NCBI GenBank assembly: GCA_029378245.1
Contig: JARKIF010000002.1
Location: forward strand, 992,001 to 1,056,000
Direction of reading: 5' to 3'
DNA from: Roridomyces roridus
Lineage: Eukaryota > Basidiomycota > Agaricomycetes > Agaricales > Mycenaceae
Length of the DNA stretch: 64,000 nucleotides
Shown here: positions 45,283-57,187 of the stretch, piece after piece
How the letters are laid out: each line of letters begins with the position of its first letter
Numbering within the stretch: position 1 is the first letter of the stretch
Notes under the pieces: generated by a model
What the model was told of the DNA's origin: nothing
Database searches by the model: none
The model's input: only the letters and a program-made list of their open reading frames with translations
Program-made: the position numbers and the translations under genes

Positions 45283-46667
45283 TTACTGCGCCATCGCCCT
45301 CTGCGCAACACTCTCAATCGCATCAAGCACCATATCCACGCCCTCCCCACTCCAAAATAACCTCTCCTTCTCAGAAATCTTGCCCATCACATAATCCGCC
45401 AAGTCCATAGACGGATGCCGACCCACCCCGACCCGTAAGCGGTGAAACCCCCGTGATCCCAAAGCCCGGATAACGCTCCTGAGTCCATTATGACCGTTCG
45501 CACTCCCGCCGAGTCGGTACTTGAGCTTGCACGGATCGTGTTCCGTCGAATCGGAGATGACTATGAGCATGTCGGGCCGTAGACCGCGTTTGCGGCAGGC
45601 GGCAGCGATGGAAGGGCCTGAGACGTTCATGAGCTGCTCTGAAAGTAGCTTTAAGTTGATGTTTTCAATAGCAAGATGTTGAAGAAGAGCGTACTCGACT
45701 TGTACAGCGTCAAAGTAACGGGAGTGCTCCCGATGGTGACTGTGGCTTCACCAGCAAAACCATCCCGCTCGGAAGACATCTTGATACCTGTCCGCCACGC
45801 CAATTCGTCGATAATCATTTGACCGATGCTGACCAATTAGAAAATAGTACTAGTGAACGACAGGAGCAGTTTGGGAGCAGTACCTGTGGCGGGTACCAGG
45901 ATGTGGCAAGTTACCAAGGCCGGTGTCGCGCACGCCAACGCGCTCGACACGGAGCATGTACAAACTGCCGCCATCATCGGCATACGGTGCAAATCAATCA
46001 GTACGGCTGCAGTTGTCTCTTGCTTCACGACCACCATGTCGCCGCGATCCTACACCTCCAGCCCTGTGCTCATCGACTACAACAATCTCCCCCTCCTCCT
46101 TACTCCTCGGACACCTTGCCTCTCTTTGGTTTTATTCCACTAATTCTACCTTTTTGGTTGCACTTACGCACTCATCGGGCGTCCCACCGTGCACCATCCC
46201 TCAACTTTCCGTTGTACTCTCTTCCCTGGTTGCTTTTCATGTTTGCTAAGTTGTACACTGCTTCAATTTTATCTACACTCACCCTTTACTCTACTGTGTA
46301 TAAAAGACTGTTTTTGTGTAGGTTTCCAATACAGACTTGTTTTCCCCCTCGTATCAGCTCTAAGTTTTCGTCTTCGTCACCTCCGATCTCGACCTACGCC
46401 TCCGTCCACGTCTACGCCCACGCCTTCGCCTCCGTCACCGTCCCATTCGTCTTATCCCTCCTGCCAGCGCTGCATTTTGCCTGGTTCGGTGCCGGACGTG
46501 GTGAAACACTTGCACACTTTCTCTCGCAACCACCTACTGCCTCACTTGTTGTGTTAGCTCGCGCACGCAGCTAGGCGGTCGTTGAGATCGACACCGGCAA
46601 CGAGAATTTGTGGGATTTCAGACATTTGTGCAGATGCGAATCGTATACTGAGTGGAGGTAGCAGCAT
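45283..46667 (-). pseudogene. Second peptidyl-tRNA hydrolase copy, split by a solo LTR
   Basis: Exons 2 and 3 (down to the stop at 45283) are intact and nearly identical to PTH1 at 6.3 kb. Exon 1 begins at 46667 (MLLPPLSIRFASAQ-like, then SEIPQILVAG) but is cut after the codons for LVAG; the remaining GLGNLPHPGTRH part lies beyond 45923. A 670-bp solo LTR separates the two pieces. No full-length enzyme can be made without removing it. Confidence 0.88.
45924..46593 (+). repeat. Solo LTR (670 bp) inserted in the hydrolase exon
   Basis: It starts TGTCG and ends CGACA, with a 4-bp target duplication CCGG on both sides (45920-45923 and 46594-46597). Comparison with the intact copy gives the empty site exactly. 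A TATA box, TATAAAAG, lies at 46299-46306, giving plus orientation. No internal retroelement sequence remains, as expected after LTR-LTR recombination. It is unrelated in sequence to the 225-bp LTR at 26.5 kb. Confidence 0.78.
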
Positions 46668-46901
46668 GGTTAAAAGCCAGTTGGTTTATTATAAGGAGAC
46701 GAGACGGAAGTTCGGGAAAAGATTCCGAATGATTTATCAGCGTGGCTGTGCGCTGTGTTCTCACTGGACTCGGTCCTCGCCCGGGTTGACTCAGATTCGT
46801 TGTTATTTGAGCTGAGGAGAGACGAGTCATTGTCATTCGAATAAAATAAATCCATTGACAGAAAGTTTGCTCGAAGTGCGAGTCACTTCAAAGTTCAACG
46901 T

Positions 46902-48760
46902 TCAACCACGCCGACTCCACCCCGTCCTTCGATCCATCGCCCATCCCAAGACAGCAATCCCACCCGCTCCAGCAAAACAAGTCCCCACATAAATAATCAT
47001 CTTCTCAAATCTACCCTCCCCAACACCGAATCCCGTACTCGAGTTCCTCTCCACCCCAAGGCTAGTCACATTATTAGCGACAGAATACAATTTCGCAGAG
47101 ATGGGCGCCGAGACGATGTTCCCGATCCCACGCGAGAGGGAGAGGTAGCCGTAGATACTGGTGGACAGGCCCGGGTCGTCTTCTACAAGACCGCGTGATC
47201 AAGCCGTAAAAGAAAAAGACTGTTGGCTCACTGGCGAGAGGTCGGACGAATGAGGTCCACAAACTAGTCCACCCACTCGCGCTGCTGCCATAAGCCAACC
47301 CAAACGCGAGTAGTCCGGGAAGCGAGTGAGAGAAGACGCCCCATAGGATGAATGTGATGATGGAGGTCCCGAAGAGACTCGTGAGTGCGAGGATCCAGGG
47401 GTTGAATTTATCTGCTAGATAGCCCATGGAAAGCCGGCCCACGACGGATGCTCCTGGTAGATAGCTTGTTTTGGGTCAAGTTTGCATTTGACATCGGAGG
47501 ATCCCCACCGTTCAACAGAGACAGCGTGACAGCCGAGTTGGAGCGACTAACTTGAAGATCACTAGCAAACGCTGTACACGAGTGAGAATAAGCACATAGC
47601 GTTGTGCAGACGACCTACTAGGCAAATACACGATCGGCACAAAGTAGGCGAAACCTTGTATTGTGTTGGCTGCGAGGAAGAGTAAGAAGAGTCGATTTCT
47701 CATCCAACTCTGAGAAGTCGAGGTGCCTCGGGGCAGGGGCCCATGTACATGGACGCGACTCGACGGAAGGCGGCCTTTGATAAAGGGGAGAAGCGGCGCC
47801 ATGAAAATTGCCGTGGAGATGGACCAGATTCGGAGTGTCAAGGAGGTGCCGTAGTGCGAGATCAAGCGAGGCATGATGAGAGGGAGAAAGAGACCACCAA
47901 AGGAAGTACCTGTTGCGCGGTGAGAAAATTGGAATGTATCTGAGGGATATACCAACCAGCGAACAGTATCCCATTTGCGAACCCCCGGCGTGCGACGAAC
48001 CACTCGGACAGGTATGAGAGGCACTGCAAATACACAAGAGCTGCCAGGGCGTTTGAGAACGGACCACAAGATGAAGGCAAGGAATTACATGCTCCGATCC
48101 CATAGAACACGCCTTGTAAGACGACTAGCTGTGTAATCTATGCATCTATTAATCAGTGGAATCGCAAGTCAGTAGTGAACAACCTTGGTAGCATAGCTGG
48201 CGCCAATCAGAGTCGCACAGCAGAGAACCGCTCCAAACCACATCGACTTTCGGCGATGCTGGGGGTAACGGGCAGCGATGGGATTGAGGAATGGCCCTGA
48301 AAAGCTCAACGGACGGCAGAAAAACGGGGAAAGAGATTACCAGAGCAATAGATAATCCCAGTCGACAACGTGCCAATGAGGGGAAGCAATGACGTCGCGC
48401 TCTGCTGAGAGCTGAAACGCGAGTCTTGGAGATAGGCTTCACGCACAAACTCAGAAGCCTCGACAGAAAGCCGAGTCAAGTGCTTACAGTCCAAGAACAC
48501 CCCGTAGGTATTCGGGAATCCCCAAACGAAAGCCTCCACGACGAACGCGGCGGCCAACTTGGATAGCGTCAAGCGCGGGTGAATTTGAGTGGTAAAAATG
48601 GTCTGCGTACGAAGGACCACGCGCCGGAGCCCTTGTCCGTTGGGGGCAGAGCAGATTCATTCAGGGAAGATGCCTCTGCGTTTTCTTCCAGGTATAATGT
48701 GGAAGAAGATGCGGGGAGAGGGATACGAGAGGCGAGTTCGACCTCTTCGATTGAGGACAT
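46902..48760 (-). CDS. MFS transporter, monocarboxylate-transporter-like, right (inverted) copy
   Basis: Mirror image of the gene at 4220-6080. It starts MSSIEEVELASRIPLP at 48760 and ends MDRRTGWSRRG at 46902. Exon borders match the left copy, including the TTC|GTACGC donor of exon 1 and the intron before GASVVGRLSMG, which differs in sequence but keeps both splice sites. The last 62 residues differ at one position. No frameshift or stop was found, so both copies may be expressed. Its upstream region has diverged from that of the left copy more than the coding part has. Confidence 0.8.
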
Positions 48761-49067
48761 GGTGGTTCTGAGTTGAGTCCAAGTCGAGTCACTGTGGAGA
48801 CGGAGACTCTCACGTTGACGTCGCGTGTCACTGATCCTTCCCCGTCCCACGCTAGCCCAGTGCCCACGCTGCCCCTGCCTGATCTGACTCCCATCACCGC
48901 ACCATGACCTCGACTCCTCGTGTAACGACTCATCCAGCCCCGCCGGGCTCTGCTCACCCGTGGTGTACCGCGGGGGTACAGTGCTCTATCTCTGTCATCG
49001 TATGAGCCCAACCCGCGCAGCACACTGCAGCGTACGTGCATTCAGTTAGCTCGACATGTTTCCATGG

Positions 49068-49155
49068 GCCATGGCTCCTTGGCTGACTTGTAAGGTCTTA
49101 TCTTCAACTCAGCCCCCCTCTGCAAGAGGTGATGGGTTCGAATCCCTAAGGATGT
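49068..49155 (+). repeat. tRNA-like insertion in the promoter of the right MFS copy
   Basis: It contains TTGGCTGACTTGTAAGG (A-box-like) and GATGGGTTCGAATCCC (B box), with CTCCTTG and TAAGGAT able to form most of an acceptor stem. The corresponding position in the left arm (about 3870) lacks it. It is probably a tRNA pseudogene or SINE head. Confidence 0.4.
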
Positions 49156-49579
49156 GCGATTCCTCAAGAATGAAGACCTCAAAAATGAAGAATGATGACT
49201 TGAAGAAAGAAGAACCGAGAAAAGAAGACCCAAGAATGAAGACAGAAGACTCAAGATCCAAGAAAAACAAAATAGGTCGTTTCTTTTTGCGACTTTTCAT
49301 TCCATCGAATATTAGGTACTAATACGCATTAGAACACAGATCGAGGACACCCATATCCTGACCGGGCAGCCTGGGCTTCTCTCTGATTCCCTCCAATATA
49401 TCTCTACCCGCTCTTCTCCGCTCCGGTACGCCGCCGCCTGACCAGTGGACCCAGGACAATCCAGCCTTCAAATCACCATTCCATGGCATTCAAACGAACA
49501 AGATAAAGCTGCCCCGCATCGAAGACTGTACTCATCCCTCTTCCGCTTCTTTGACTTTCAAGCTAAGCTATCGGTTCAA

Positions 49580-49870
49580 TGTCTGCTGGTGTGATGCTTA
49601 CTCCCGTGTAGGCATATATCTCTTTTGTTTTTGATACCTGAGATTGATCTTGAATCGTTGATAATTCTCCAAGTCTCTCTGGAATCACCATATCCACTCG
49701 TGACCTACTACAACTCGAACAAAAACGGCTGGATGCTCCGCATTTTCGTGGGTGCTTTTCCTCCGTGATCTATGAGCTAGACGTACAAATTGTCAAAGCT
49801 TTTGCTGAGAAATACCTCAGACTCCATGACCGAGACGGTCCTCACAAGCGGGATGGCTCATGAATTACAC
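49580..49870 (+). pseudogene. Relic of the DUF6534-like gene (first exons only)
   Basis: It begins MSAGVMLTPV and continues, with a 2-base loss relative to the left copy, through the equivalents of YYNSNKDGWMLRSF (here YYNSNKNGWMLR in another frame) to the block matching MTETVLTSVMAHE. Homology ends near 49870, which marks the outer border of the inverted duplication. It cannot encode the membrane protein. Confidence 0.65.
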
Positions 49871-50396
49871 ATTACATAACAGCGGGTGAGGCGAGGCTAG
49901 TCTCTTTTCCAGACCCTCGGCGCGCGGCTCCGTATTAAGCTCCGCGACGGTGAGGCCAAAATAATCAGATCAAGAACATTCCTCACTACGTCATCTCGTG
50001 GCCGCCAGCCAACCTTCGAACACCACTGGCAGACTATGTTACCTCTGGACCTCTACACGATCTTTTTCAATGCAACGCTCGTTAAGCTCACAACTCAAAC
50101 TGTCTTCCTCATCTTCCAGCTGGTTGCAAAATTGTAGGCGGACTCTCACCAACGACTGCGTGTGCCCGCGAAGGGCGGGCGGGTGGTGCGAGTGAATAGA
50201 AAGTGTCTTTGACGTCAGAATGTTCCGATAACCGACTCCGCTCAGCTGTCAATCTGCCAATTTCCCTCGACTGATTTCCCTCGCTGGCGGAGCGACGTTG
50301 TTCCTAATAATATAACTGGCACGCACTTTTTCTATTATCCGGCCTTACGGCCCAGGCTCACACTGAGCCCTCGACAACTCATCCGGAACTGTGACC
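49871..50396. other. Intergenic region upstream of the DMT transporter
   Basis: No gene seen. The last 100 bases before ATG 50397 are pyrimidine-rich, as usual for the neighbours' promoters. Confidence 0.35.
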
Positions 50397-52020
50397 ATGC
50401 CATCTGAGTCCCGCCATCCCTATTTCGCCTTGACCCCAGACCATGCTGATTTCGCGTTGCGCCCGTTCGATGAATCACCAGCCTCCATCAGCACGCAGCC
50501 TCTCTCAGCGGAAGACGACATTCACTCCAAGCCAACAAGATTACAGTCTTTACTCACCTGCGTCCTCCAATTCGTTTCTCTCAATGCTGGGCTTTTGCTT
50601 GTCATGGCGGCTTCTGCCTGCTTCTCTGTTGTCAACCTCACAGTCAAAGTCGTGCGGAATCAAGGAGAGCCTGTAGTAACGGCTCCAGAGGTGCGTAGAT
50701 TTGCCAATTCACCTGTGGCCGACTGTTGATTTCTTTTAGATTATAATCGTTGGAATGGTGCGTGATTCAACTTGCTTCATGCAATTGCCTGACTTTTTTC
50801 AGGGGACCACTTATATCTGCAGTGTCGCGTACATGCAAGTATCATCTTGTTTTCATCAACCATCTTCGCGTCAGCGTCAACGGCGTTCTTCACAGGCTAA
50901 TACAAAAAGTGCCGGATCCTTTCCTGGGCCCCAAAGAGATTCGATCATTACTCATTCTACGCGGCTGCACCGGGTGCGTAACTCCACCTTCAACTCCGAC
51001 TCGAGCTCATACCGCAAAGGTTCATGAACATCTTTTCAGTGTACTTTAGCCTGCAATATTTGTCGTTGGCGGATGTGACCGTTCTGGGATTCTTGGCCCC
51101 CATGTGCACCGCCGTGACTGGCAGTTTCTTCCTCAAGGAAACCTTTACGTGGAAGGAAGGACTCGCGAGTTGTGAGTTCTTCCCCATTCCCGTCTTTGTG
51201 ATTCATTGAGACGGTCGATCAGTCTGCAGCTTAATCGGTGTCGTGCTCATCGCACGACCCGACTTTTTGTTTGGGTCTCAAACCGGTTCTTCGGATCATA
51301 GAATGTTGGCTATTGGGTTAGTGCAGTAGACAATGGATAGTCAGGACAGTTCCCCTGATTTCTTTTCACAGGGTAATCCTTCTCGGAGTCATGGGTTCCA
51401 CGGCTTCAAGTGCGTGAACCCCACCGTTCAAATAAACCCGTACAATTGAATTGCAGTGACGACTATTCGCGCCATCGGCCAACGCGCGCACCACATGCAC
51501 CTCCTTGCCGTTTTCTCGATGGAAGCCATGATCGTTGCATCTGTACTGTCAGTTCGCCTTCTCCCCATCTACGAACGAGGTTGAAACCGAATTCATTCTA
51601 CAGTATGATCGCAGGAGGACTACCAGTGGTGGTTCCAACCGACTGGAAGTGGTTTGGGTTGTTCGCCGTGATAGGAATTCTTTCCTTCGTGGCGCAGATT
51701 TTCCACACGACGGGTTTTCAGCGCGAGCAAGCGGGTAGGGCGAGTATGGGGTTGTACGCACAGATCATCTTTGCGTCAATTTTAGAGCGCATTGTCTTCC
51801 ATACTACGCCAACGCTCCTCTCGCTGCTCGGCACGTGCATAATCATGGCATCTGCAATATACGTTGCGGTGCGTGTCCCGTTATCCATTCTCTCGATAGA
51901 CAAACTGATTCCGAACGCTGCTAGCTCGCCAAGAAGAATACCTCGAACGAAGGCAAGGTGGAGAGGGAGGAGGATGTAGCGCTTGAGGAGGGTTTACTCC
52001 CAGAGCGGTCGAAACTTTGA
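50397..52020 (+). CDS. Drug/metabolite transporter superfamily (EamA/SLC35G-like) permease
   Basis: Start MPSESRHPYFALTPDHADFA at 50397 (the upstream GTG is not a likely start). A soluble N-tail of about 55 residues is followed by ten predicted helices: FVSLNAGLLLVMAASACFSV, LRGCTGFFSVYFSLQYLSLA, DVTVLGFLAPMCTAVTGSFF then LKETFTWKE, LIGVVLIARPDFLFG, ILLGVMGSTASMTTIRAIGQ, WFGLFAVIGILSFVAQIFHT and LLSLLGTCIIMASAIYVA. Two EamA repeats are recognisable (LKETFTWKE with IGVVLIARP ending the first). The tail KKNTSNEGKVEREEDVALEE is acidic. Splicing through at least seven short introns keeps the frame. A membrane exporter of unknown substrate; stop at 52018-52020. Confidence 0.8.
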
Positions 52021-52703
52021 GGGTCCTTGGTGGACAAAACCCCCAATTGTGCAGTGCAATCAGTGTTTTCCTTACGAACTTGCAATAAATTCCAAGAAGT
52101 TTCAAGATCTTTCGCGATTTGAAAGTACGAAAGCGATTTTCCAATATCTTCCAATATCCCCCAAGATTTGACCCGAACACGTCAACTTTCGGATCTCTGT
52201 GGTTTCATTTTTCGGCCATCAACGTCAAGATCTTGCTTCATCTTCGGTGAAAGTTGATGACAGCCCAAGATTGTGTGTCACTTGGAAACGCTCGACCCTC
52301 TCTCAAGATCTTCCTAAATCTGAAGCACCAATGTTTTTGGCACCAGATGCTGGGGGAGTGATGCATCGCGGGCTCTAACTAGAGTCGGATGCGCGATGCA
52401 TCGTTCGCTCTAATTAGAATAGCTCGCGATGCATCGCCTTAGAGTAGTTTCCTTTTTCGGAGGCACAGCGTCCAGGGGCCTCAGCACGCTGGCCCTGGCG
52501 TTGTCGACGGTCAAGGAGCTTGCGATGCATCGCCTCAGAGTGGATGCCTTTTTGGGAAACAATAGCCAAGGGACTGAGCTCGATGTGGGAGACAGCGACC
52601 ACAATTTTGTCTTTGTTTGCACTCTGATGTTACCCAATTTGGAATACCAAAATGATTCAGGTAATCTACTCGTATATCGCAGCTACAGGGTAGTCGGGGT
52701 CTG
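52021..52703. other. Border region of the KDZ element
   Basis: Non-coding. It probably contains the left end of the KDZ transposon and the palindrome cluster described separately. No exact terminal inverted repeat could be defined because the right end is outside the window. Confidence 0.35.
52361..52534. repeat. Cluster of GCGATGCATCGC palindromes and a degenerate 96-bp tandem repeat
   Basis: Copies at about 52360-52368, 52393-52403, 52425-52436 and 52522-52533, each a dyad around ATGCAT. The last two head a repeat of about 96 bases (from 52421 and 52517; shared AGCT, CATCGCC, AGAGT, CCTTTTT). Such subterminal arrays commonly bind transposases, and this one lies just beyond the transposase gene. 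Confidence 0.6.
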
Positions 52704-55700
52704 TTACAGTGGCACAGGAAGCTCATCCGGGGGTGCCACGTCCCCTTCGACAGCTACCAGTTCCGCATCTTCCTCCTCGACAACCCCCAGAGCCATTCTG
52801 CCCATGCTGATGAAGTCGGGGATATCCTTCCACTGCTCCTCGAAACGCTGCGCGAGCTGATGGAGGCGCGCAGCCTGCCGACGGGCATATGCAATATTGC
52901 CCTCCTGGTAGGCTTTGTGCTCCGGTGCATAAGCTGTGAAAGCGTCGCGATCGTTGTCGTTGAGGGGAGCTGCTGGACGGATTCCGGCATTCTTCAGCCA
53001 CTGTGAAGCTTGAAAACGAAGGAAGGCCGGGATGCGACGCATCTCTTCTTCCAGCAGATCAACCTCTTCCACACGACGAAGGAATTTCGCTCGTGTCTTC
53101 AGCCAATCCAGTCGCAACGCTGTAGGGAAGTCGTGGTGAGAGGTATGCACAGAGACATGAAGCAACGGAAACATACCTTCATTTAGCGCCGTCTCATTCC
53201 CCTCCTCGTCTTGCTCCGCACCCGGCGCTCTCCAGATCCAGGACATCGCCGTCTTTGCCTCCTTCCGCATCTGTGCCGCTCGCTGGCGCGCCTGCGGTCC
53301 CTTCTTCATCAGCTGTTTCTTGCGCTCCGCGTCCTGGAACAATGCTCGCGGCATTCCGTGCACGTCGTTATCCGCTAAAGGCCGGATTGTATGCTCCCAG
53401 CTGCTGTCCTTCAAGTAGTGCCCCAGCCCCACAAGCGCCTTGCGTGCGGCACGATAACGTTCGGTGGACCGTCGAATGCGAGCCTCAACGGCAGCTATCT
53501 TTGTCTGGCACCGCGTATTTGCCTTCACGCCCCGGGCAAAGCGATCCTTGTACTTGTACAAATGGGTCCGCACAAGCAGCTGGTGACATATCTCCTCCAA
53601 CGCCTCCTCTGCTTGTGCAACCCGCAAGCGGAGCTCGCACTCGTAGAGCTCTCGGTCACATTCCGCACGGCCCTTGATGCTTGACGGCAGCCATAGAGCA
53701 AGGTGTTGGACAGAGAACCCGGGTTGCGGTTGCGTGGCCGATATCTTGGCCCGCGCACGATCCTCCTCGGCGCGAAGTAGAGCCACGTGTGGGATGTGAG
53801 TGACTTGGACATCCATCCAGGTGAGGAGCTTCCGCCGAAGCTTGTTAGACCGCTCATGCATGTTGGTGCGTTGCGTTGGTGTTGGGTGGTCACCGACGCC
53901 GGCCATATCGAATGCCAAAGAATGTCTGCAGCTCGCGTAAGCACACTCGAGGATCATATGCAGTAAGACACTTACTGGAGCTCCTCTAGCTGCACGCCCA
54001 TCCCAATCATCTCCGACGGATGCATCTCCTCCGAAACTAACAATCCCTCCTCCAGATTGTTATTCATGTCCGCCTCCGCCTCCTCTGCCAGTTCCTTCCG
54101 CACATCCATCACCGTCCGCTGCTTCGCCCTTGAAGCAAACGGGTTCGGGTTCGCAGCATCCTCCTCCCAAGCCTCGACCTCCTCCCTCCACTCGTCCAGT
54201 ACGCTCTCGGCGTCCAAGCTGCGGATTGAATCCTCAAGCTCTTCCAACTCGAGGCTGCACACTATCATCTCCGGCACGCAGTCCCGGATGCGCCGAGTAG
54301 CCCATGCACCTATTGTCCCGTGAGTGCTAGTGCGGCCATATGAAATGTCGTATTTACCTAGCCCAATGATCTTCTTGTGGTTCATGTCATTGAAGGCATC
54401 ATTGATTGTGTCCCGCCTCATCCCAGGCCCCATCTCCGCCGTGCTTGTAGCTAGCGGATTGAGGCTGGCCCATCCACGCTCCGGGGCCTCGCCATCCGTC
54501 ATACCAACAAACCGAGTCAGGTGGAAAGAAAACATGATGTTGCAGGCTTCAATGTGGGCCGGTAGGTGGAATTTAGGGATGAGGAAGACACAATATTTCT
54601 GGCCGTTGCGGAAGCGTACACCCTGGTCGAATGTCTTCATGCGTTCCCAGATGTTTTTGTGCCATTGGCATGCAATATCGTACGACACATACAACTCGGC
54701 GACCTCGCTGCCGGCCAGACCCATGAAGAAGATGTAATCCATATTAATGTACCTAGTAAACTGTCAAAGTGGGATCATTTGTCTCAAAAGAAAAATGTAC
54801 CGCTCGCCGAGCTGCAGATCTCCAACAGCATTGGGGCGCTTCATGTTGTGGCGAGCGCAGTCCACGGTGGCAATTCCTGATGATGCCGTGCCTCGAGACT
54901 CGCGGTCAGGCTTGTCTACCGCATCATGGGCCACGCAAGTGCTTCGCTTGATGAAAGGTGTCAGCTCGGAGTCAATCGGAGGGGAAGAGTACCATACCTC
55001 CTGCTTCTGGCTCCAATTGTCGGCCAGGTACTTGTAGTACGGTGCGATAGCTCCGAAGAACGACCACCCGTCCCCTAGGGATGGATCCTTCTCCTCGCTC
55101 GATACTTTCTTTCTTCGCATACGGAAATTGGCGTCGAGGGCAAGAAATAAGGCATAGAGGAATCTGGTCGGCATGTAAATCAGAGAAGCACATATGAGAG
55201 AGCTCGGGTACATACCGTTTGTGTGACGGCGCATTCTTGTAGTCCGAAGGTAGGTTCTTCTCTGGCTGGGGGCATGCTGGGCAAAGCAAAGCGAGCTCAC
55301 CCGGTTTCGTTCCATCCACACCAGAGCCCGCATGGCCGCGACCGCCACGTTTTAGCATCTGCATATGCCGCCACTGGCGAGCCATCCGAAGGAATTCATC
55401 GTAACGATCCTGAAGCTTCGTTGAGGAATGTATGTGTGTCTGGAGGGATTGAAACTCTCACCCGCACTGGTTTTGTGCCCGAATTGTCCGTCAAGCGCGC
55501 GAGGCAATTATAAAATTCCGCCCCCGAGCAGTACGCCTCCAAGGCTAGAAGATGGTAGAAGCGGAGAGCCCCGAATGTGATGGCCGTTCGGGGACTCTTC
55601 CCAGTTGCGGGATACCAGCGCGCCCGCAGCAGCTGGATGTCGTGCGGCTGAGCCGTCTCGCAGTTACAAAAGTCGAGCCCAACCTCGTGGATGCCGTTCT

Positions 55701-56546
55701 GGCCAATGACCACGAAGTCGTCATCGACTGCTGGAGCTGGGTTGATACAGATTCCACGGCGGCCTTTGCTGCGCAGGCCATGCCCGAGCTGTATCCGGAC
55801 ACCAAGCACCTTGAGTGTGGTCTGCTCAAAGAACCCATCGCCATTCCACATCTGTATATGTATCAGTTTGGATACTCTAGCGAGATTTCAGCATCTGCAC
55901 CTCGACTTTATGCAGGGGCACATTCTGATGGGTCTCGACAATACATTGCTTGCAATACAAATCGTCGGTGAAGCATTCAGTGCAGCGATAGCGTGGGTCT
56001 GCGACGCCACAATGTATGCACTCATTGTACTCGTAGTAGTCGCCTCGGCCCTCAAGCAGCACCAGTTGATCGAGGTACAGCTGGGGTTTCTTCTTGCGAA
56101 CCCACATACCCAGCGGATCATCCTACCAACCGTTAGAATTCAAATCAAAAAGTCAAGTGGATGTCACACACCGAGCCTCGCAAGGCTCTTCCTTCCTTGT
56201 GAATCGGCCCATGTGCCTCCGGATCCCGTGCTTCTTCCAATCCATCGTATACGGGTACACCCTCGTCGTCACCAAGCGGATTTCCCTCGGGCCAAAAATG
56301 CGACGGGCCAGCGTGAGGAGCAGAAGGCGATGAGGGCGGTAAGTCGGGAAGTAGTGTTGGGGTGGATGTGGACGCCTTGACGGGCGATGCGACACCTTTC
56401 ACCATGGTGTATCTGTGCAGCCGGTGACCGTCCTCGTTTGAGTGAATGTGCCGCTCAGGAACGAGCTGAATCATCTGAGGGGGAGCATCGCTGTCACTGT
56501 CGCTGTCGAGAATGAACGAGACGTCTTTGTTTCTCTTGGGTGGCAT
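52704..56546 (-). CDS. KDZ transposase with CxC2 cysteine cluster
   Basis: Start MPPKRNKDVSFILDSDSDSD at 56546, stop at 52704; roughly 1000 residues in about nine exons, all joining in frame. After a disordered N-terminus come DDPLGMWVRKKKPQLYLDQL and the CxC2 zinc cluster: ECIHCGVADPRYRCTECF, DDLYCKQC, ETHQNVPLH. Next are CNCETAQPHDIQLLRARWYP, the cysteine pair LLCPACPQP, FLALDANFRMRRKKVSSEE (first catalytic Asp of the RNase H-like core), VSYDIACQWHKNIWERM, LIPKFHLPAHIEAC and VGMTDGEAPERGWASLNPLA (acidic motif). The C-terminal part is a helical, charged region (HERSNKLRRKLLTWMDVQVT; ERYRAARKALVGLGHYLKDS). The family moves the KDZ class of DNA transposons. No frameshift or stop was seen, so it may be active. 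Confidence 0.87.
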
Positions 56547-57187
56547 GGTGGCAAATCGAAAAAAAAACCTTCCGAGAAATCAATACATATTTGAAACGTG
56601 CTCGCTTGCTTGGAAAACACACCTTGACTCTTGAGTCTATCCCATCTGCCTGCAATCATCCATCCACCTGGCCACCCAACATGCAAGAAGCTAGACACGC
56701 GGTGGATCCCCGCCGTGGTGACACTGGCGAGCCTCCTCGCTACATTGACGCCGACATCCAGGTTAAACCTGTCTCCCAGTGAGCACCCATAATATCTCTA
56801 CACTGGTAGAAGATTTCTTACCGAGAACTGCAGCCAATCCTTCATCTCATATGATACTGGTTGCCAACAACCAAGTGTTTGCGGACACTTTACATTCCAA
56901 ACTGAGGGAAGACAAGACCGAGGCTCAATGGTGGAAACAAGGACCAAGGTGGCAAAATGAGTAGCACTGTAGCAGCGTTCAAGAATTGTGCTCCGAAGAG
57001 CGTTGGTCGTCGTCGTCTTTGTTGACTGAGCACAGCCCATCACGAATTGCCTTTTTCGCACTATACCAATCCTATTTGCTCCTATATCCGGTCTGCACTG
57101 TAGTACTTGAGAATTCAAAGGATTCATTGTGTTGCTCAGATCTCGATCAAGAAACATGAAAATTGCATGTCCAACAAAAAAAAATCG
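56547..57187. other. Spacer between transposase start and dioxygenase end
   Basis: About 0.6 kb; should hold the transposase promoter and the dioxygenase terminator. No gene seen. Confidence 0.4.

Noticed and set aside
45819..46037. LTR-derived new start for the second hydrolase copy (MVVVKQETTAAVLIDL...)
   Set aside because: The frame enters the hydrolase out of register with its LVAGLGN motif and would lack the N-terminal strand; no sign of selection.
45819..46574. 251-residue plus-strand frame over the solo LTR
   Set aside because: It runs from hydrolase exon sequence into the LTR with low-complexity Ser/Thr/Pro content and no domain.
52021..52703. Exact terminal inverted repeat of the KDZ element
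   Set aside because: The partner end is outside the window; no candidate could be verified.
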